In this document: positions 1 to 5,427 of the stretch, piece after piece
Position numbering within the stretch: the first letter of the stretch is position 1
How the letters are laid out: the number at the start of each line of letters is the position of its first letter
Source of the DNA: JAJPJG01 sp034667645
GTDB lineage: Bacteria > Verrucomicrobiota > Verrucomicrobiia > Chthoniobacterales > Chthoniobacteraceae
Direction: 5' to 3'
Assembly: GCA_034667645.1 (NCBI GenBank)
Contig: JAXDQV010000223.1
Coordinates: 1 to 5,427, forward strand
Length of the DNA: 5,427 nucleotides
The notes under the pieces: generated by a model
Told to the model about the DNA's origin: nothing
Database searches by the model: none
What the model saw: only the letters and a program-made list of their open reading frames with translations
Translations under genes and position numbers: made by a program

Positions 1-147
1 CTGACCGGAACTTTGAAACATCCGCAGCAGGACTTGCAGCCCCGCCTGGTTGCGGCTGCGAAAGAGACGATCTTCAAGGGAATATTGCACCAGGTTACCG
101 AGCCTCAAAAAACGGTAGTCGACTTACTCGAACACTTTTCTGATTAG
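1..147 (+). CDS. 3' end of a protein gene, function not identified (possibly AsmA-like C-terminus)
   Basis: Frame 1 is open from the first base to a TAG at 145-147, giving the last 48 residues of a protein (beginning LTGTLKHPQQDL, ending DLLEHFSD). The start lies outside the window. The tail is polar and probably helical, with no membrane segment or cysteine. The pattern 'LxGTLxxPxxDLxPRLxAAA' reminds me of the C-termini of large AsmA-like envelope proteins common in Verrucomicrobia. That is a recollection from a short fragment, not a demonstrated assignment. The following gap to the phospholipase D gene is about 85 bases with no convincing terminator, so the two genes could be transcribed together or separately. 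That the stretch is coding is inferred from the open frame running up to a gene on the same strand. Confidence 0.55.
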   Translation: MTGTLKHPQQDLQPRLVAAAKETIFKGILHQVTEPQKTVVDLLEHFSD

Positions 148-232
148 CTGCTTTCGTAAGACAGCGAATCCCTTTTGCGCATCGAGACGCATATTCTTGC
201 ATAGCCACTGCGATCTGAAGTCTAATCCCGAA

Positions 233-1489
233 ATGTTCACCACGATGCGAGCGTCGCTATTGGCGCTTCACTTACTTGTTCTTGCCGGTTGCGCTTTTCA
301 AGGTGGCAAGAAGCTGCGCGAGCCACTTATGGCTTCTCCTCCGACGGACTCGGCGGAGTTCCGACAGGCGATGGGAACTTTACTCGGATCTAGTTTCTGC
401 CCCGGTAATAAGATCGTCACATTAGTTAATGGCGACGAGATCTTTCCAGCGATGTTGAAAGCGATTCGGGGAGCGCGCCGATCGATCAACTTCGAAACCT
501 ATGTTTTTTGGGATGGCAATGTCGCCCGGGAGCTTGCAGAAGCTCTGGCGGAACGGGCTGAAGCCGGCGTGAAAGTCCATGCGGTGCTTGATGCTCAGGG
601 AACAAACAAGATGGGGCATCAGAATCTGGCGCGGATGCGAAACGCCGGCGTGGAAGTGCGAAAATACCACAAGCTATTTTGGTGGGATTTGCAGCATTAC
701 GACAACAGGACTCATCGGAAACTCCTCATTGTAGATGGCAAGACAGGGTTCATCGGTGGAGTAGGAATCGCTAATGAGTGGGAAGGGAATGCCAAACCAC
801 CGCAGTGGCGGGATAATCACTACGAGGTCACCGGACCTGTGGTCGCGCAACTGCAAGCGATCTTTATGGATAACTGGCTAAAGGCGGACGGATCGGTATT
901 GCTGGACAGCGACTATTTCCCTCCACTGAATCCCGCCGGAAGTTATCTGGCACAGGCGTTCAAAAGCTCTCCCCAGTTCGGCGACATTGATGTTCATCTT
1001 ATGTATCTGATGACTATCGCCTCAGCACAAAAGACATTGGTCATCGAAAATGCTTACTTTTTGCCTGACCGCCTAACCAGACAGGAACTGATTGCGGCTG
1101 CCAAGCGAGGCGTAAAGGTGGAAATCTTAATTCCGGGGCGGCACATTGACCAAAAGCTTGTCCGTCACGCTTCACGCCGACACTGGGCGGAATTTCTGCG
1201 AGCGGGAATAAGGCTCTATGAGTATGAGCCTTCAATGGTTCACGTGAAACTCCTAGTAGCTGATGGTTTCTTTACGTCCGTCGGCTCGGCGAATTTCGAC
1301 AGCCGGTCCATTCGTTTGAACGATGAGGCAAATTTAAACGTATTGAATCGGAGCTTTGCCGCCAGACAAACGCAGCTCTTTGAAATCGATAAACGGAAGG
1401 CGCGGCCGGTGACCTTGGACAGCGAAGGCAAGGTGACGCTGGGAACTCCAGTCGAGCATGTAGCCGGACTGGCCGAGTCGCAGTTGTGA
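233..1489 (+). CDS. Phospholipase D superfamily lipoprotein, cardiolipin synthase-like
   Basis: Predicted phosphatidyltransferase of the PLD superfamily; the close family makes cardiolipin from phosphatidylglycerol. Numbering from ATG 233 (418 aa), both catalytic HxKxxxxD motifs are intact: HRKLLIVD at 161-168, followed by GFIGGVGIANEW, and HVKLLVAD at 337-344, followed by the usual SVGSANFDSRS and NDEANLNV. The N-terminal domain has the family's INFETYVFWDG block near 85-95. Instead of the two N-terminal membrane helices of ClsA, it opens with a short hydrophobic stretch ending in a lipobox, LAGC (Cys20), so it is probably a lipid-anchored envelope protein. Residue +2 after Cys is Ala, not Asp, which by the E. 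coli rule favours the outer membrane. The frame is open from TTG 197, and ATG 245 is also possible (Cys16). I chose 233 because it gives a normal-length lipoprotein signal; no strong Shine-Dalgarno decides it. The last 20 residues lack the Trp-rich block I recall in relatives. PLD-type hydrolase activity is the alternative. Confidence 0.88.
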   Translation: MFTTMRASLLALHLLVLAGCAFQGGKKLREPLMASPPTDSAEFRQAMGTLLGSSFCPGNKIVTLVNGDEIFPAMLKAIRGARRSINFETYVFWDGNVARELAEALAERAEAGVKVHAVLDAQGTNKMGHQNLARMRNAGVEVRKYHKLFWWDLQHYDNRTHRKLLIVDGKTGFIGGVGIANEWEGNAKPPQWRDNHYEVTGPVVAQLQAIFMDNWLKADGSVLLDSDYFPPLNPAGSYLAQAFKSSPQFGDIDVHLMYLMTIASAQKTLVIENAYFLPDRLTRQELIAAAKRGVKVEILIPGRHIDQKLVRHASRRHWAEFLRAGIRLYEYEPSMVHVKLLVADGFFTSVGSANFDSRSIRLNDEANLNVLNRSFAARQTQLFEIDKRKARPVTLDSEGKVTLGTPVEHVAGLAESQL

Positions 1490-1509
1490 TGGACGGCAGC
1501 TTGATCACA
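1485..1509 (+). other. Small inverted repeat over the stop codon of the PLD gene
   Basis: TGTGAT (1485-1490) and ATCACA (1504-1509) form a perfect 6-bp inverted repeat with a 13-base loop. The left arm contains the TGA stop of the PLD gene, and the right arm ends one base before the AGGGAGG ribosome binding site of the ABC-F gene. No T-run follows, so it is not a standard terminator. It could be a weak operator or an RNA structure between the two cistrons, or chance. Confidence 0.2.
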
Positions 1510-1510
1510 C

Positions 1511-1517
1511 AGGGAGG
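1511..1517 (+). promoter_or_regulatory. Ribosome binding site of the ABC-F gene
   Basis: AGGGAGG lies nine bases before ATG 1527. It is the clearest Shine-Dalgarno in the window and fixes the start of the ABC-F gene. The other protein genes here have poor or no visible sites. Confidence 0.75.
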
Positions 1518-1526
1518 CCGAGACTT

Positions 1527-3425
1527 ATGAGTGAAGCGGCGCCGAGCGTGATTGCCAGCGCGCGGGCGCTCGTGGTGCGTTATGGAGCCCAGACGGTGCT
1601 CGATGGAGCTTCGCTGACCATCCTAGATGGAGAACGGGTGGGCCTGGTGGGCCGGAACGGATCAGGGAAATCGACGTTCCTGCAGATCGCCGCGGGCGTG
1701 CTTCCGCCGGACGCGGGCGAGTTGAATCCGCGGCGCGATCTCGTGACAGGCTACATGCCGCAGCAGTTCGCTCTGGATGAAAGCGCGACGGTGCATGCGA
1801 ACATCATTGCGGGCGCGCAACGGGTGCTCGATCTGCTGGCGGAATACGAGCAACTGCCGCCCGAGAGTTCACGCAGCGGGCTGGTGCTCGAGCAGATCGA
1901 ACACTTCGATGGCTGGAATCTTGAGCATCGTGCGGGAAGCCTGATCACCAATTTGCACGCGCCACCTCCAGAGCGGGCGGTTTCGACGTTGTCCGGCGGA
2001 GAAAAGCGTCGCGTCGCGCTATGTCGCGCATTGCTCGGACGGCCTGATTTTTTGATCCTGGACGAGCCGACGAACCATCTCGATACGGAATCGATCGAGT
2101 GGCTGGAAGATTTCCTGGCACGCTACGCGGGCACCTGCCTGTTCGTGACGCACGATCGCTATTTTCTCGACCGCGTCGCTACGCGCATCGTCGAGCTCGC
2201 GCGCGGGCAGTTTCGTAGTTATGATGGAAATTACACCGATTACCTGCTCGCTCGCGCGGAACGCGATGCGGTGGAGGAACTGCAGGAGCACAAACGCCAG
2301 CGTTTTCTGAAACGCGAACTGGCCTGGGTGCGCAAGGCCCCGCGGGCGCGCCGGACAAAATCCGTGGATCGTGTGGAGCGTTATTTTGAAATGGCGGGAC
2401 ACGACGCACCCGAAGCAGAACTGGACGTGGACCTGATCATTCCGCCTGCTCCGAAGCTCGCGAATCGCGTGATTGAATTATGCAAAGTCGGCATGGAGTT
2501 GGGTGGGCGGACTCTTTTTGAAAATGTGTCGCTTGGTTTGACCGAAGGCGAGCGGCTCGGTGTCGTCGGCCGCAACGGTTTGGGAAAATCCACGCTCCTG
2601 CGCATCATGCTGGGTCAACTCGCGCCTACGGCGGGCGAAGTAAAAATCGGAGCGCGAACCGAGATCAATTACGTAGATCAAAACCGTCTACTGCTCGACG
2701 ATGCGAAGACGGTCTGGGAAGAGGTGGGCGAAGGCAGTGAGTATGTGAAGCTCGGTGAGGAGAACATCACGCTCCGCGGCTATTTGCGTCGGTTTCTCTT
2801 CACGGAAGATCGCATCAATACGAAGATCACCCAGCTGAGTGGCGGCGAGCGAAGCCGCGTCCTCCTGGCCAAAATTCTCAAGCGCGGCGGCAACGTGCTG
2901 ATCCTCGATGAACCAACCAACGATCTGGATCTGGGAACGTTACGCCTTCTGGAGGAAGCGCTCGTCGGGTTCGGTGGAAGCGTAATCGTCGTGAGTCACG
3001 ATCGTTATTTTTTGAATCGCGTCTGCACGGCGGTGCTGGCTTTTGAAGCGGATCGAAGCGTCAGCTATCACGTCGGTAATTACGACCGGTATTTGGAAAA
3101 GCGTGCTGAGAAAAAAGCCCCAGCGGAGTCGGTTGAGAATGCGAGCGCCCGCGGCGGGTCCAGCGTTCAGTTCGCGAAACGAAAGAAAGCGAAACTGAAG
3201 TGGAAAGAAGAGCGCGAACTCGCGGGAATGGAGGCGGCGATCATTGCAGCGGACGCCGAAATCGCGCGCATCGAGGCTCGGCTCGCGGATCCCGATTTTT
3301 TCAAGAGCCGCGGCGCCGATTATTCAAAGATCGAGGCGAAACTGCAAGCGGCGAGAGAGGAGACGGCGCTGCTTTACGCGCGATGGGCAGAACTGGAAAA
3401 ATTGCAGGCTGCCGCGGAGGCTTAA
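1527..3425 (+). CDS. uup: ABC-F family ATPase, Uup type
   Basis: A soluble 632-residue protein with two ABC ATPase domains and no membrane segments, as in ABC-F proteins that act on ribosomes rather than transport. Domain 1: Walker A GRNGSGKST (42-50), signature LSGGE (155-159), Walker B with EPTNHLD (180-186), switch His209. A charged linker (about 235-310) contains WVRKAPRARRTKS. Domain 2: Walker A GRNGLGKST (348-356), LSGGE (437-441), EPTNDLD (462-468), His491. The EPTNDLD variant in domain 2 and the C-terminal Lys/Glu-rich coiled coil (about 548-628, with KLKWKEERELAGME and ADPDFF) are typical of Uup rather than EttA, which lacks that tail. Uup relatives in E. coli affect ribosome function and transposon excision; the exact role here is inferred. 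All ATPase residues are intact. The start is supported by a Shine-Dalgarno at 1511-1517. It sits 37 bases after the PLD gene, possibly in one operon, and converges on the START gene. Confidence 0.93.
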   Translation: MSEAAPSVIASARALVVRYGAQTVLDGASLTILDGERVGLVGRNGSGKSTFLQIAAGVLPPDAGELNPRRDLVTGYMPQQFALDESATVHANIIAGAQRVLDLLAEYEQLPPESSRSGLVLEQIEHFDGWNLEHRAGSLITNLHAPPPERAVSTLSGGEKRRVALCRALLGRPDFLILDEPTNHLDTESIEWLEDFLARYAGTCLFVTHDRYFLDRVATRIVELARGQFRSYDGNYTDYLLARAERDAVEELQEHKRQRFLKRELAWVRKAPRARRTKSVDRVERYFEMAGHDAPEAELDVDLIIPPAPKLANRVIELCKVGMELGGRTLFENVSLGLTEGERLGVVGRNGLGKSTLLRIMLGQLAPTAGEVKIGARTEINYVDQNRLLLDDAKTVWEEVGEGSEYVKLGEENITLRGYLRRFLFTEDRINTKITQLSGGERSRVLLAKILKRGGNVLILDEPTNDLDLGTLRLLEEALVGFGGSVIVVSHDRYFLNRVCTAVLAFEADRSVSYHVGNYDRYLEKRAEKKAPAESVENASARGGSSVQFAKRKKAKLKWKEERELAGMEAAIIAADAEIARIEARLADPDFFKSRGADYSKIEAKLQAAREETALLYARWAELEKLQAAAEA

Positions 3426-3467
3426 GTTCGATGGGCGGCGGGTTTTTCTCGAGCGCCATCCGGTGAA

Positions 3468-4139
3468 CTAGCGAGTCGAAGTGTATTTCGGATCTTTGAC
3501 TTGCTTCCGGATTGCGTCAAAGAGCTTGCCGATCGCGATCACGTTCGCGCGATTTGCGATAAACGCCGGCAAAGTGCCGCCGCTGTCGGTGTAGATGCAG
3601 TAGGTGGCGCGCGAAGCGTTTGCATTGAGGGGCTCAATCAACCAGCTCCCTTCGTTGATTTTTACGCGAACAATGCCGGGACGTTCCGGCGGTCCCGCAT
3701 CATTCGCTGGAACCCACCTCGTGCGATACGCTCCTCCGGCGGTGGCAGGCAGGATCTGTTTTTCCAATCGAACGGTGTAATCGCGCTCACTGACGAACGG
3801 AGGGGCGAGATGTTGATACGCGATGAGCACTGTGCCCTCATGCGAGATCACTCGGCATTCGCGAACGTAGGGCATGAAACGCGGATAGGCATCACGATCA
3901 TCAAGGACGTTCTGGATGGCATTTGCCGCCGCGTCGATGGTGGAGACGGCTTTGAACTCTCGAATGCTCGAACCTGCTCGCGGCCTGCTGTAAAACTCGA
4001 TGCCATTGCTGCGGCTGTCGAATTTCCAAGTTTGGTCCTCCGTGGAGGCCATGCCGGAATTTCCGAAGATGCCCAGCCAGAGAGCAAGGGCCATTTTCGC
4101 AGAACCTGGATGCGTTTTATGACTGGCGCGCCTGATCAC
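3468..4139 (-). CDS. Secreted START-domain (lipid-binding fold) protein
   Basis: A 223-residue protein, read right to left. Residues 1-31 look like a signal peptide: a basic start (MIRRASHK, K15), a hydrophobic run ALALWLGIFG and small residues at the probable cleavage after GMA (31), so the mature protein is probably periplasmic or exported. The remainder is about the length of one START/SRPBCC domain. It has the opening WKFDSRSNGIEFYSRP (38-53), REFKA (60-64), the DRDAYPRFMPYV block (81-92), SERDYTVRL (117-125) and EGSWLIEP (163-170). Such domains form a hydrophobic cup that binds lipids or similar ligands; the ligand cannot be told from sequence. The start is GTG at 4139-4137, preceded in frame by a stop at 4145-4143. 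An internal ATG (codon 16) would remove the basic n-region, so GTG is preferred although the Shine-Dalgarno is poor. It converges on the ABC-F gene with 42 bases between them and diverges from the small lipoprotein gene. Confidence 0.85.
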   Translation of the reverse strand: MIRRASHKTHPGSAKMALALWLGIFGNSGMASTEDQTWKFDSRSNGIEFYSRPRAGSSIREFKAVSTIDAAANAIQNVLDDRDAYPRFMPYVRECRVISHEGTVLIAYQHLAPPFVSERDYTVRLEKQILPATAGGAYRTRWVPANDAGPPERPGIVRVKINEGSWLIEPLNANASRATYCIYTDSGGTLPAFIANRANVIAIGKLFDAIRKQVKDPKYTSTR

Positions 4140-4241
4140 GCCTTAATGTGAGGCTGGCAAGTAGAAGAAATGCAAGATCGATTAAGGGTATTTCAAAGGA
4201 CCGAACGGCCCAGCGCAGTGGCACACACGAATGTTATACAT

Positions 4242-4430
4242 ATGAAAACATCTCCAAAGGCTCTACTGCCTACACTACTCATCTCCCTCAGCCTGACCGG
4301 CTGCATTCGGAACGAGACGGCGCCCGCGCCCGTCGCACACACCACAACAACGCGCACGTCTTCGGAAGTGCATCGCGCGGTGGTGCCGGCGCCCACCTCG
4401 ACGACATCCACCACTACGGTCATCCACTAG
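4242..4430 (+). CDS. Small Thr/His-rich predicted lipoprotein, unknown function
   Basis: A 62-residue ORF starting at ATG 4242 and ending in TAG 4428-4430. MKTSPK gives a basic n-region, LLPTLLISLSLTG a hydrophobic core, and LTGC (Cys21) a clear lipobox, so this is very probably a real lipid-anchored envelope protein. Asn at +2 is not an inner-membrane Asp. The mature part is only 42 residues and low in complexity: HTTTTRTSS near 33-41, then VVPAPTSTTSTTTVIH at the end. It has four histidines in all (33, 44, 62 and none in a recognisable metal motif, plus none in the signal), no folded domain and no family I recognise. The frame is open back to ATG 4170, but that start would bury the signal peptide behind 24 polar residues, so 4242 is preferred. 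No Shine-Dalgarno is visible. The gene is divergent from the START gene, with about 100 bases of shared upstream DNA in which I see no clear promoter. Confidence 0.6.
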   Translation: MKTSPKALLPTLLISLSLTGCIRNETAPAPVAHTTTTRTSSEVHRAVVPAPTSTTSTTTVIH

Positions 4431-4477
4431 CGCCGACCCTCAAGGACCTTCGACGTCGATTGAAGTGGCACTCGGCG
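4431..4477 (+). other. Inverted repeat directly after the small lipoprotein gene
   Basis: CGCCGA (4431-4436), immediately after the TAG stop, pairs with TCGGCG (4472-4477). The enclosed 35 bases contain CTTC/GAAG (4448-4451 and 4462-4465) and a 10-bp palindrome TCGACGTCGA (4450-4459). An A-rich tract and then a short T-run (4495-4498) follow about 18 bases later, too far for a classic intrinsic terminator. Its position suggests a role at the transcript 3' end; this is an inference. Confidence 0.3.
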
Positions 4478-4504
4478 GCAAAGAAATCTAAAAATTTTCT
4501 TGCG

Positions 4505-4540
4505 GCGGGGAGCGGGGCGCCTAGTTTTTCCGCTCCCCGC
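4505..4540. repeat. Perfect 11-bp GC-rich inverted repeat with T-run in the loop
   Basis: GCGGGGAGCGG (4505-4515) and CCGCTCCCCGC (4530-4540) are exact reverse complements around a 14-base loop that includes TTTTT (4525-4529). It lies between the small lipoprotein gene and the rRNA promoter. On the + strand nothing T-rich follows the stem. On the - strand a T-run follows after about ten bases. It would fold strongly as RNA or as a cruciform. It may block read-through between the lipoprotein gene and the rRNA operon, but it does not match a textbook terminator. Confidence 0.5.
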
Positions 4541-4584
4541 AGCGGAATGGAAGGCCATTAGAGCACGGACCGGAACTTGAACTG

Positions 4585-4633
4585 AAAATTTTCGGAAGTT
4601 TTTCGTTGACTGGTTCGCGGCTCCCGCTATTTT
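4585..4633 (+). promoter_or_regulatory. Probable rRNA operon promoter with UP-like element
   Basis: The -35 box is TTGACT (4606-4611) and the -10 box TATTTT (4628-4633), with a 16-base spacer. The same -35 sequence and spacer length occur in E. coli rrn promoters. Just upstream are AAAATTTT (4585-4592) and GTTTTT (4598-4603), placed like an UP element. Transcription would start near 4640, giving a leader of about 385 bases before 16S, a plausible length for an rRNA operon. Verrucomicrobial promoters are little studied, so the reading relies on general sigma70 rules. Confidence 0.65.
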
Positions 4634-4670
4634 GAACTCCCCGCAGAAAACGGGGCTCGCGTGAGTGAGT

Positions 4671-4715
4671 AGTTCTTTAGACTTTTGGGACTTCAGATTG
4701 ACTCAATCTTGTCCC
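4671..4715 (+). promoter_or_regulatory. boxA-like element followed by a two-part hairpin
   Basis: GTTCTTTA (4672-4679) resembles the core of the E. coli boxA (TGCTCTTTA). Seven bases later comes a hairpin with outer stem GGGAC/GTCCC (4687-4691, 4711-4715) and inner stem AGATTG/CAATCT (4695-4700, 4704-4709) with a 3-base loop. A boxA plus hairpin near the start of an rRNA transcript is the usual layout for Nus-factor antitermination, although E. coli has the hairpin first. Confidence 0.35.
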
Positions 4716-4797
4716 GACGATGATCAAGCCCGAGAGGGTGAAATTGGAGTCGGACGCGAGGTTGAGTTTTTTGTCGCCCGAAGTCGTGAATGAACGC

Positions 4798-4809
4798 TGG
4801 TCTTTGAAA
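4798..4809 (+). promoter_or_regulatory. Best boxA-like antitermination element
   Basis: TGGTCTTTGAAA matches the TGTTCTTTGAAA form of boxA found in Bacillus-type rRNA operons at 11 of 12 positions. In known systems boxA RNA binds NusB-NusE (S10) and lets RNA polymerase pass terminators in untranslated rRNA. It precedes the stable hairpin at 4851-4870, which fits a need for antitermination. Binding here is inferred. Confidence 0.45.
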
Positions 4810-4850
4810 GTTTGATTCTGGAATTTCGATGGGAAAATTCAGAACGGTCG

Positions 4851-4870
4851 GCCCCGAAGCGATTCGGGGC
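4851..4870 (+). other. Stable leader hairpin with GNRA tetraloop
   Basis: GCCCCGAA (4851-4858) and TTCGGGGC (4863-4870) form a perfect 8-bp stem closed by GCGA, a GNRA tetraloop. It is followed by TAAATTG, which is not a full T-run. It is probably a structural or processing element of the rRNA leader; a leaky terminator is the alternative. Confidence 0.5.
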
Positions 4871-4935
4871 TAAATTGACAGCAAAAATTGAATTGTGCGT
4901 TACACGTCAAATCTTTGATTCAACATTTAAAGATC

Positions 4936-4964
4936 GGACAAACCCTGTCCCCGACCACGGTCGG
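4936..4964 (+). other. Two adjacent small hairpins before 16S
   Basis: GGACA/TGTCC (4936-4940, 4946-4950, loop AACCC) is followed without a gap by CCGAC/GTCGG (4951-4955, 4960-4964, loop CACG). They could stack end to end about 60 bases before the 16S 5' end. No T-run follows. A processing or folding role is possible. Confidence 0.35.
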
Positions 4965-5025
4965 AGGCAGGTAATTGAAACGGTCAGATTTTACCGGCGG
5001 CTTTAGCAGTCGTCCGGGCAAACTT

Positions 5026-5427
<402 letters not shown>

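Larger units (their letters stand above)
4640..5025 (+). other. Leader (external transcribed spacer) of the rRNA operon
   Basis: This is about 385 bases between the predicted start of transcription and the 16S 5' end, with no credible gene. It holds a series of hairpins: CCCCG/CGGGG (4639-4643, 4651-4655); a two-part stem at 4687-4715; GCCCCGAA with a GCGA loop (4851-4870); ATCTTTGA/TTAAAGAT with one G-U pair (4911-4918, 4927-4934); GGACA/TGTCC (4936-4950); and CCGAC/GTCGG (4951-4964). Three boxA-like TCTTT(A/G) sites are at 4674, 4801 and 4912. Parts of the 16S 5' end are echoed at 4788-4821. Part of the leader should pair with sequence beyond the 16S 3' end to form the RNase III processing stem, but that partner is outside the window. 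Confidence 0.65.

Noticed and set aside
175..197. TTGCGC and TATTCT as a promoter for the PLD gene
   Set aside because: The spacing is only 11 bases, too short for a sigma70 promoter.
197..232. TTG 197 as the start of the PLD gene
   Set aside because: It adds a polar stretch (HSHCDLKSNPE) before the signal sequence, which would spoil the lipoprotein signal; there is no Shine-Dalgarno to support it.
2019..2402. 127-codon frame on the - strand inside the ABC-F gene
   Set aside because: It is opposite the highly conserved signature and Walker B region of domain 1; a shadow of that coding sequence.
3430..3460. Imperfect hairpin (GATGGGCG with CGCCATC) between the convergent ABC-F and START genes
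   Set aside because: It has a bulge, a 16-base loop and no T-run after the stem on either strand. Its position suits a shared terminator but the structure is weak.
3501..4151. 216-codon open frame on the + strand, antisense to the START-domain gene
   Set aside because: It lies almost wholly opposite a gene with a signal peptide and a clear domain. Its own translation is rich in Arg, Ala and Cys with no recognisable motif or ribosome binding site.
4232..4240. Extended -10-like TGTTATACA just before the small lipoprotein gene
   Set aside because: Transcription would start near 4247, after the ATG at 4242, and no -35 box is apparent, so it cannot serve the chosen start.
4148..4561. 137-codon frame overlapping the small lipoprotein gene
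   Set aside because: Its translation has no signal or domain and runs through the GC-rich hairpin at 4505-4540. The overlapping frame at 4242-4430 has a proper lipoprotein signal instead.
4875..4903. Possible second rRNA promoter, perfect -35 TTGACA at 4875-4880
   Set aside because: At spacings of 15-19 bases the candidate -10 hexamers (for example CGTTAC, GTTACA) match the consensus poorly. A P2 promoter remains possible and 5'-end mapping would settle it.

Overview
The window ends inside the 5' part of a 16S rRNA gene, and that fragment identifies the organism. It carries the Verrucomicrobia-type signature at 5373-5390 (the target of the EUB338-III probe) and the 5' wording typical of that phylum. 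From memory of similar sequences it is closest to the soil Chthoniobacterales/Spartobacteria; the phylum is secure, the order is only likely. The protein genes fit a free-living Gram-negative bacterium: two lipoprotein signal sequences, a secreted START-domain protein and a cardiolipin-synthase-like enzyme.

Layout, left to right. (1) 1-147: the last 48 codons of a gene entering from the left. (2) About 233-1489 (+): a phospholipase D superfamily protein with two HKD motifs and a lipobox. (3) 1527-3425 (+): a complete Uup-type ABC-F ATPase with a clear Shine-Dalgarno, 37 bases after gene 2 and possibly co-transcribed with it. (4) 3468-4139 (-): a START-domain protein with a signal peptide, convergent with the ABC-F gene. 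(5) 4242-4430 (+): a 62-residue Thr/His-rich predicted lipoprotein of unknown function, divergent from gene 4. (6) 4431-5025: a 595-base stretch with no convincing gene. It holds a GC-rich 11-bp hairpin, a good sigma70-like promoter (TTGACT-N16-TATTTT) and a leader of about 385 bases with several hairpins and three boxA-like elements. (7) About 5026-5427 (+): the 16S rRNA 5' quarter, cut by the window end.

The genes do not form one obvious pathway. Genes 2 and 4 are envelope/lipid related by family, and the ABC-F protein belongs to a ribosome-associated family. The rRNA operon appears to be an independent unit with its own promoter. I see no mobile element, CRISPR array, tRNA or defence system. 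The most unusual part is the rRNA leader. There, two stretches of the 16S 5' end (a 13-base exact match and a 13-base match with one mismatch) recur in swapped order with the same 8-base spacing, around the best boxA-like element.
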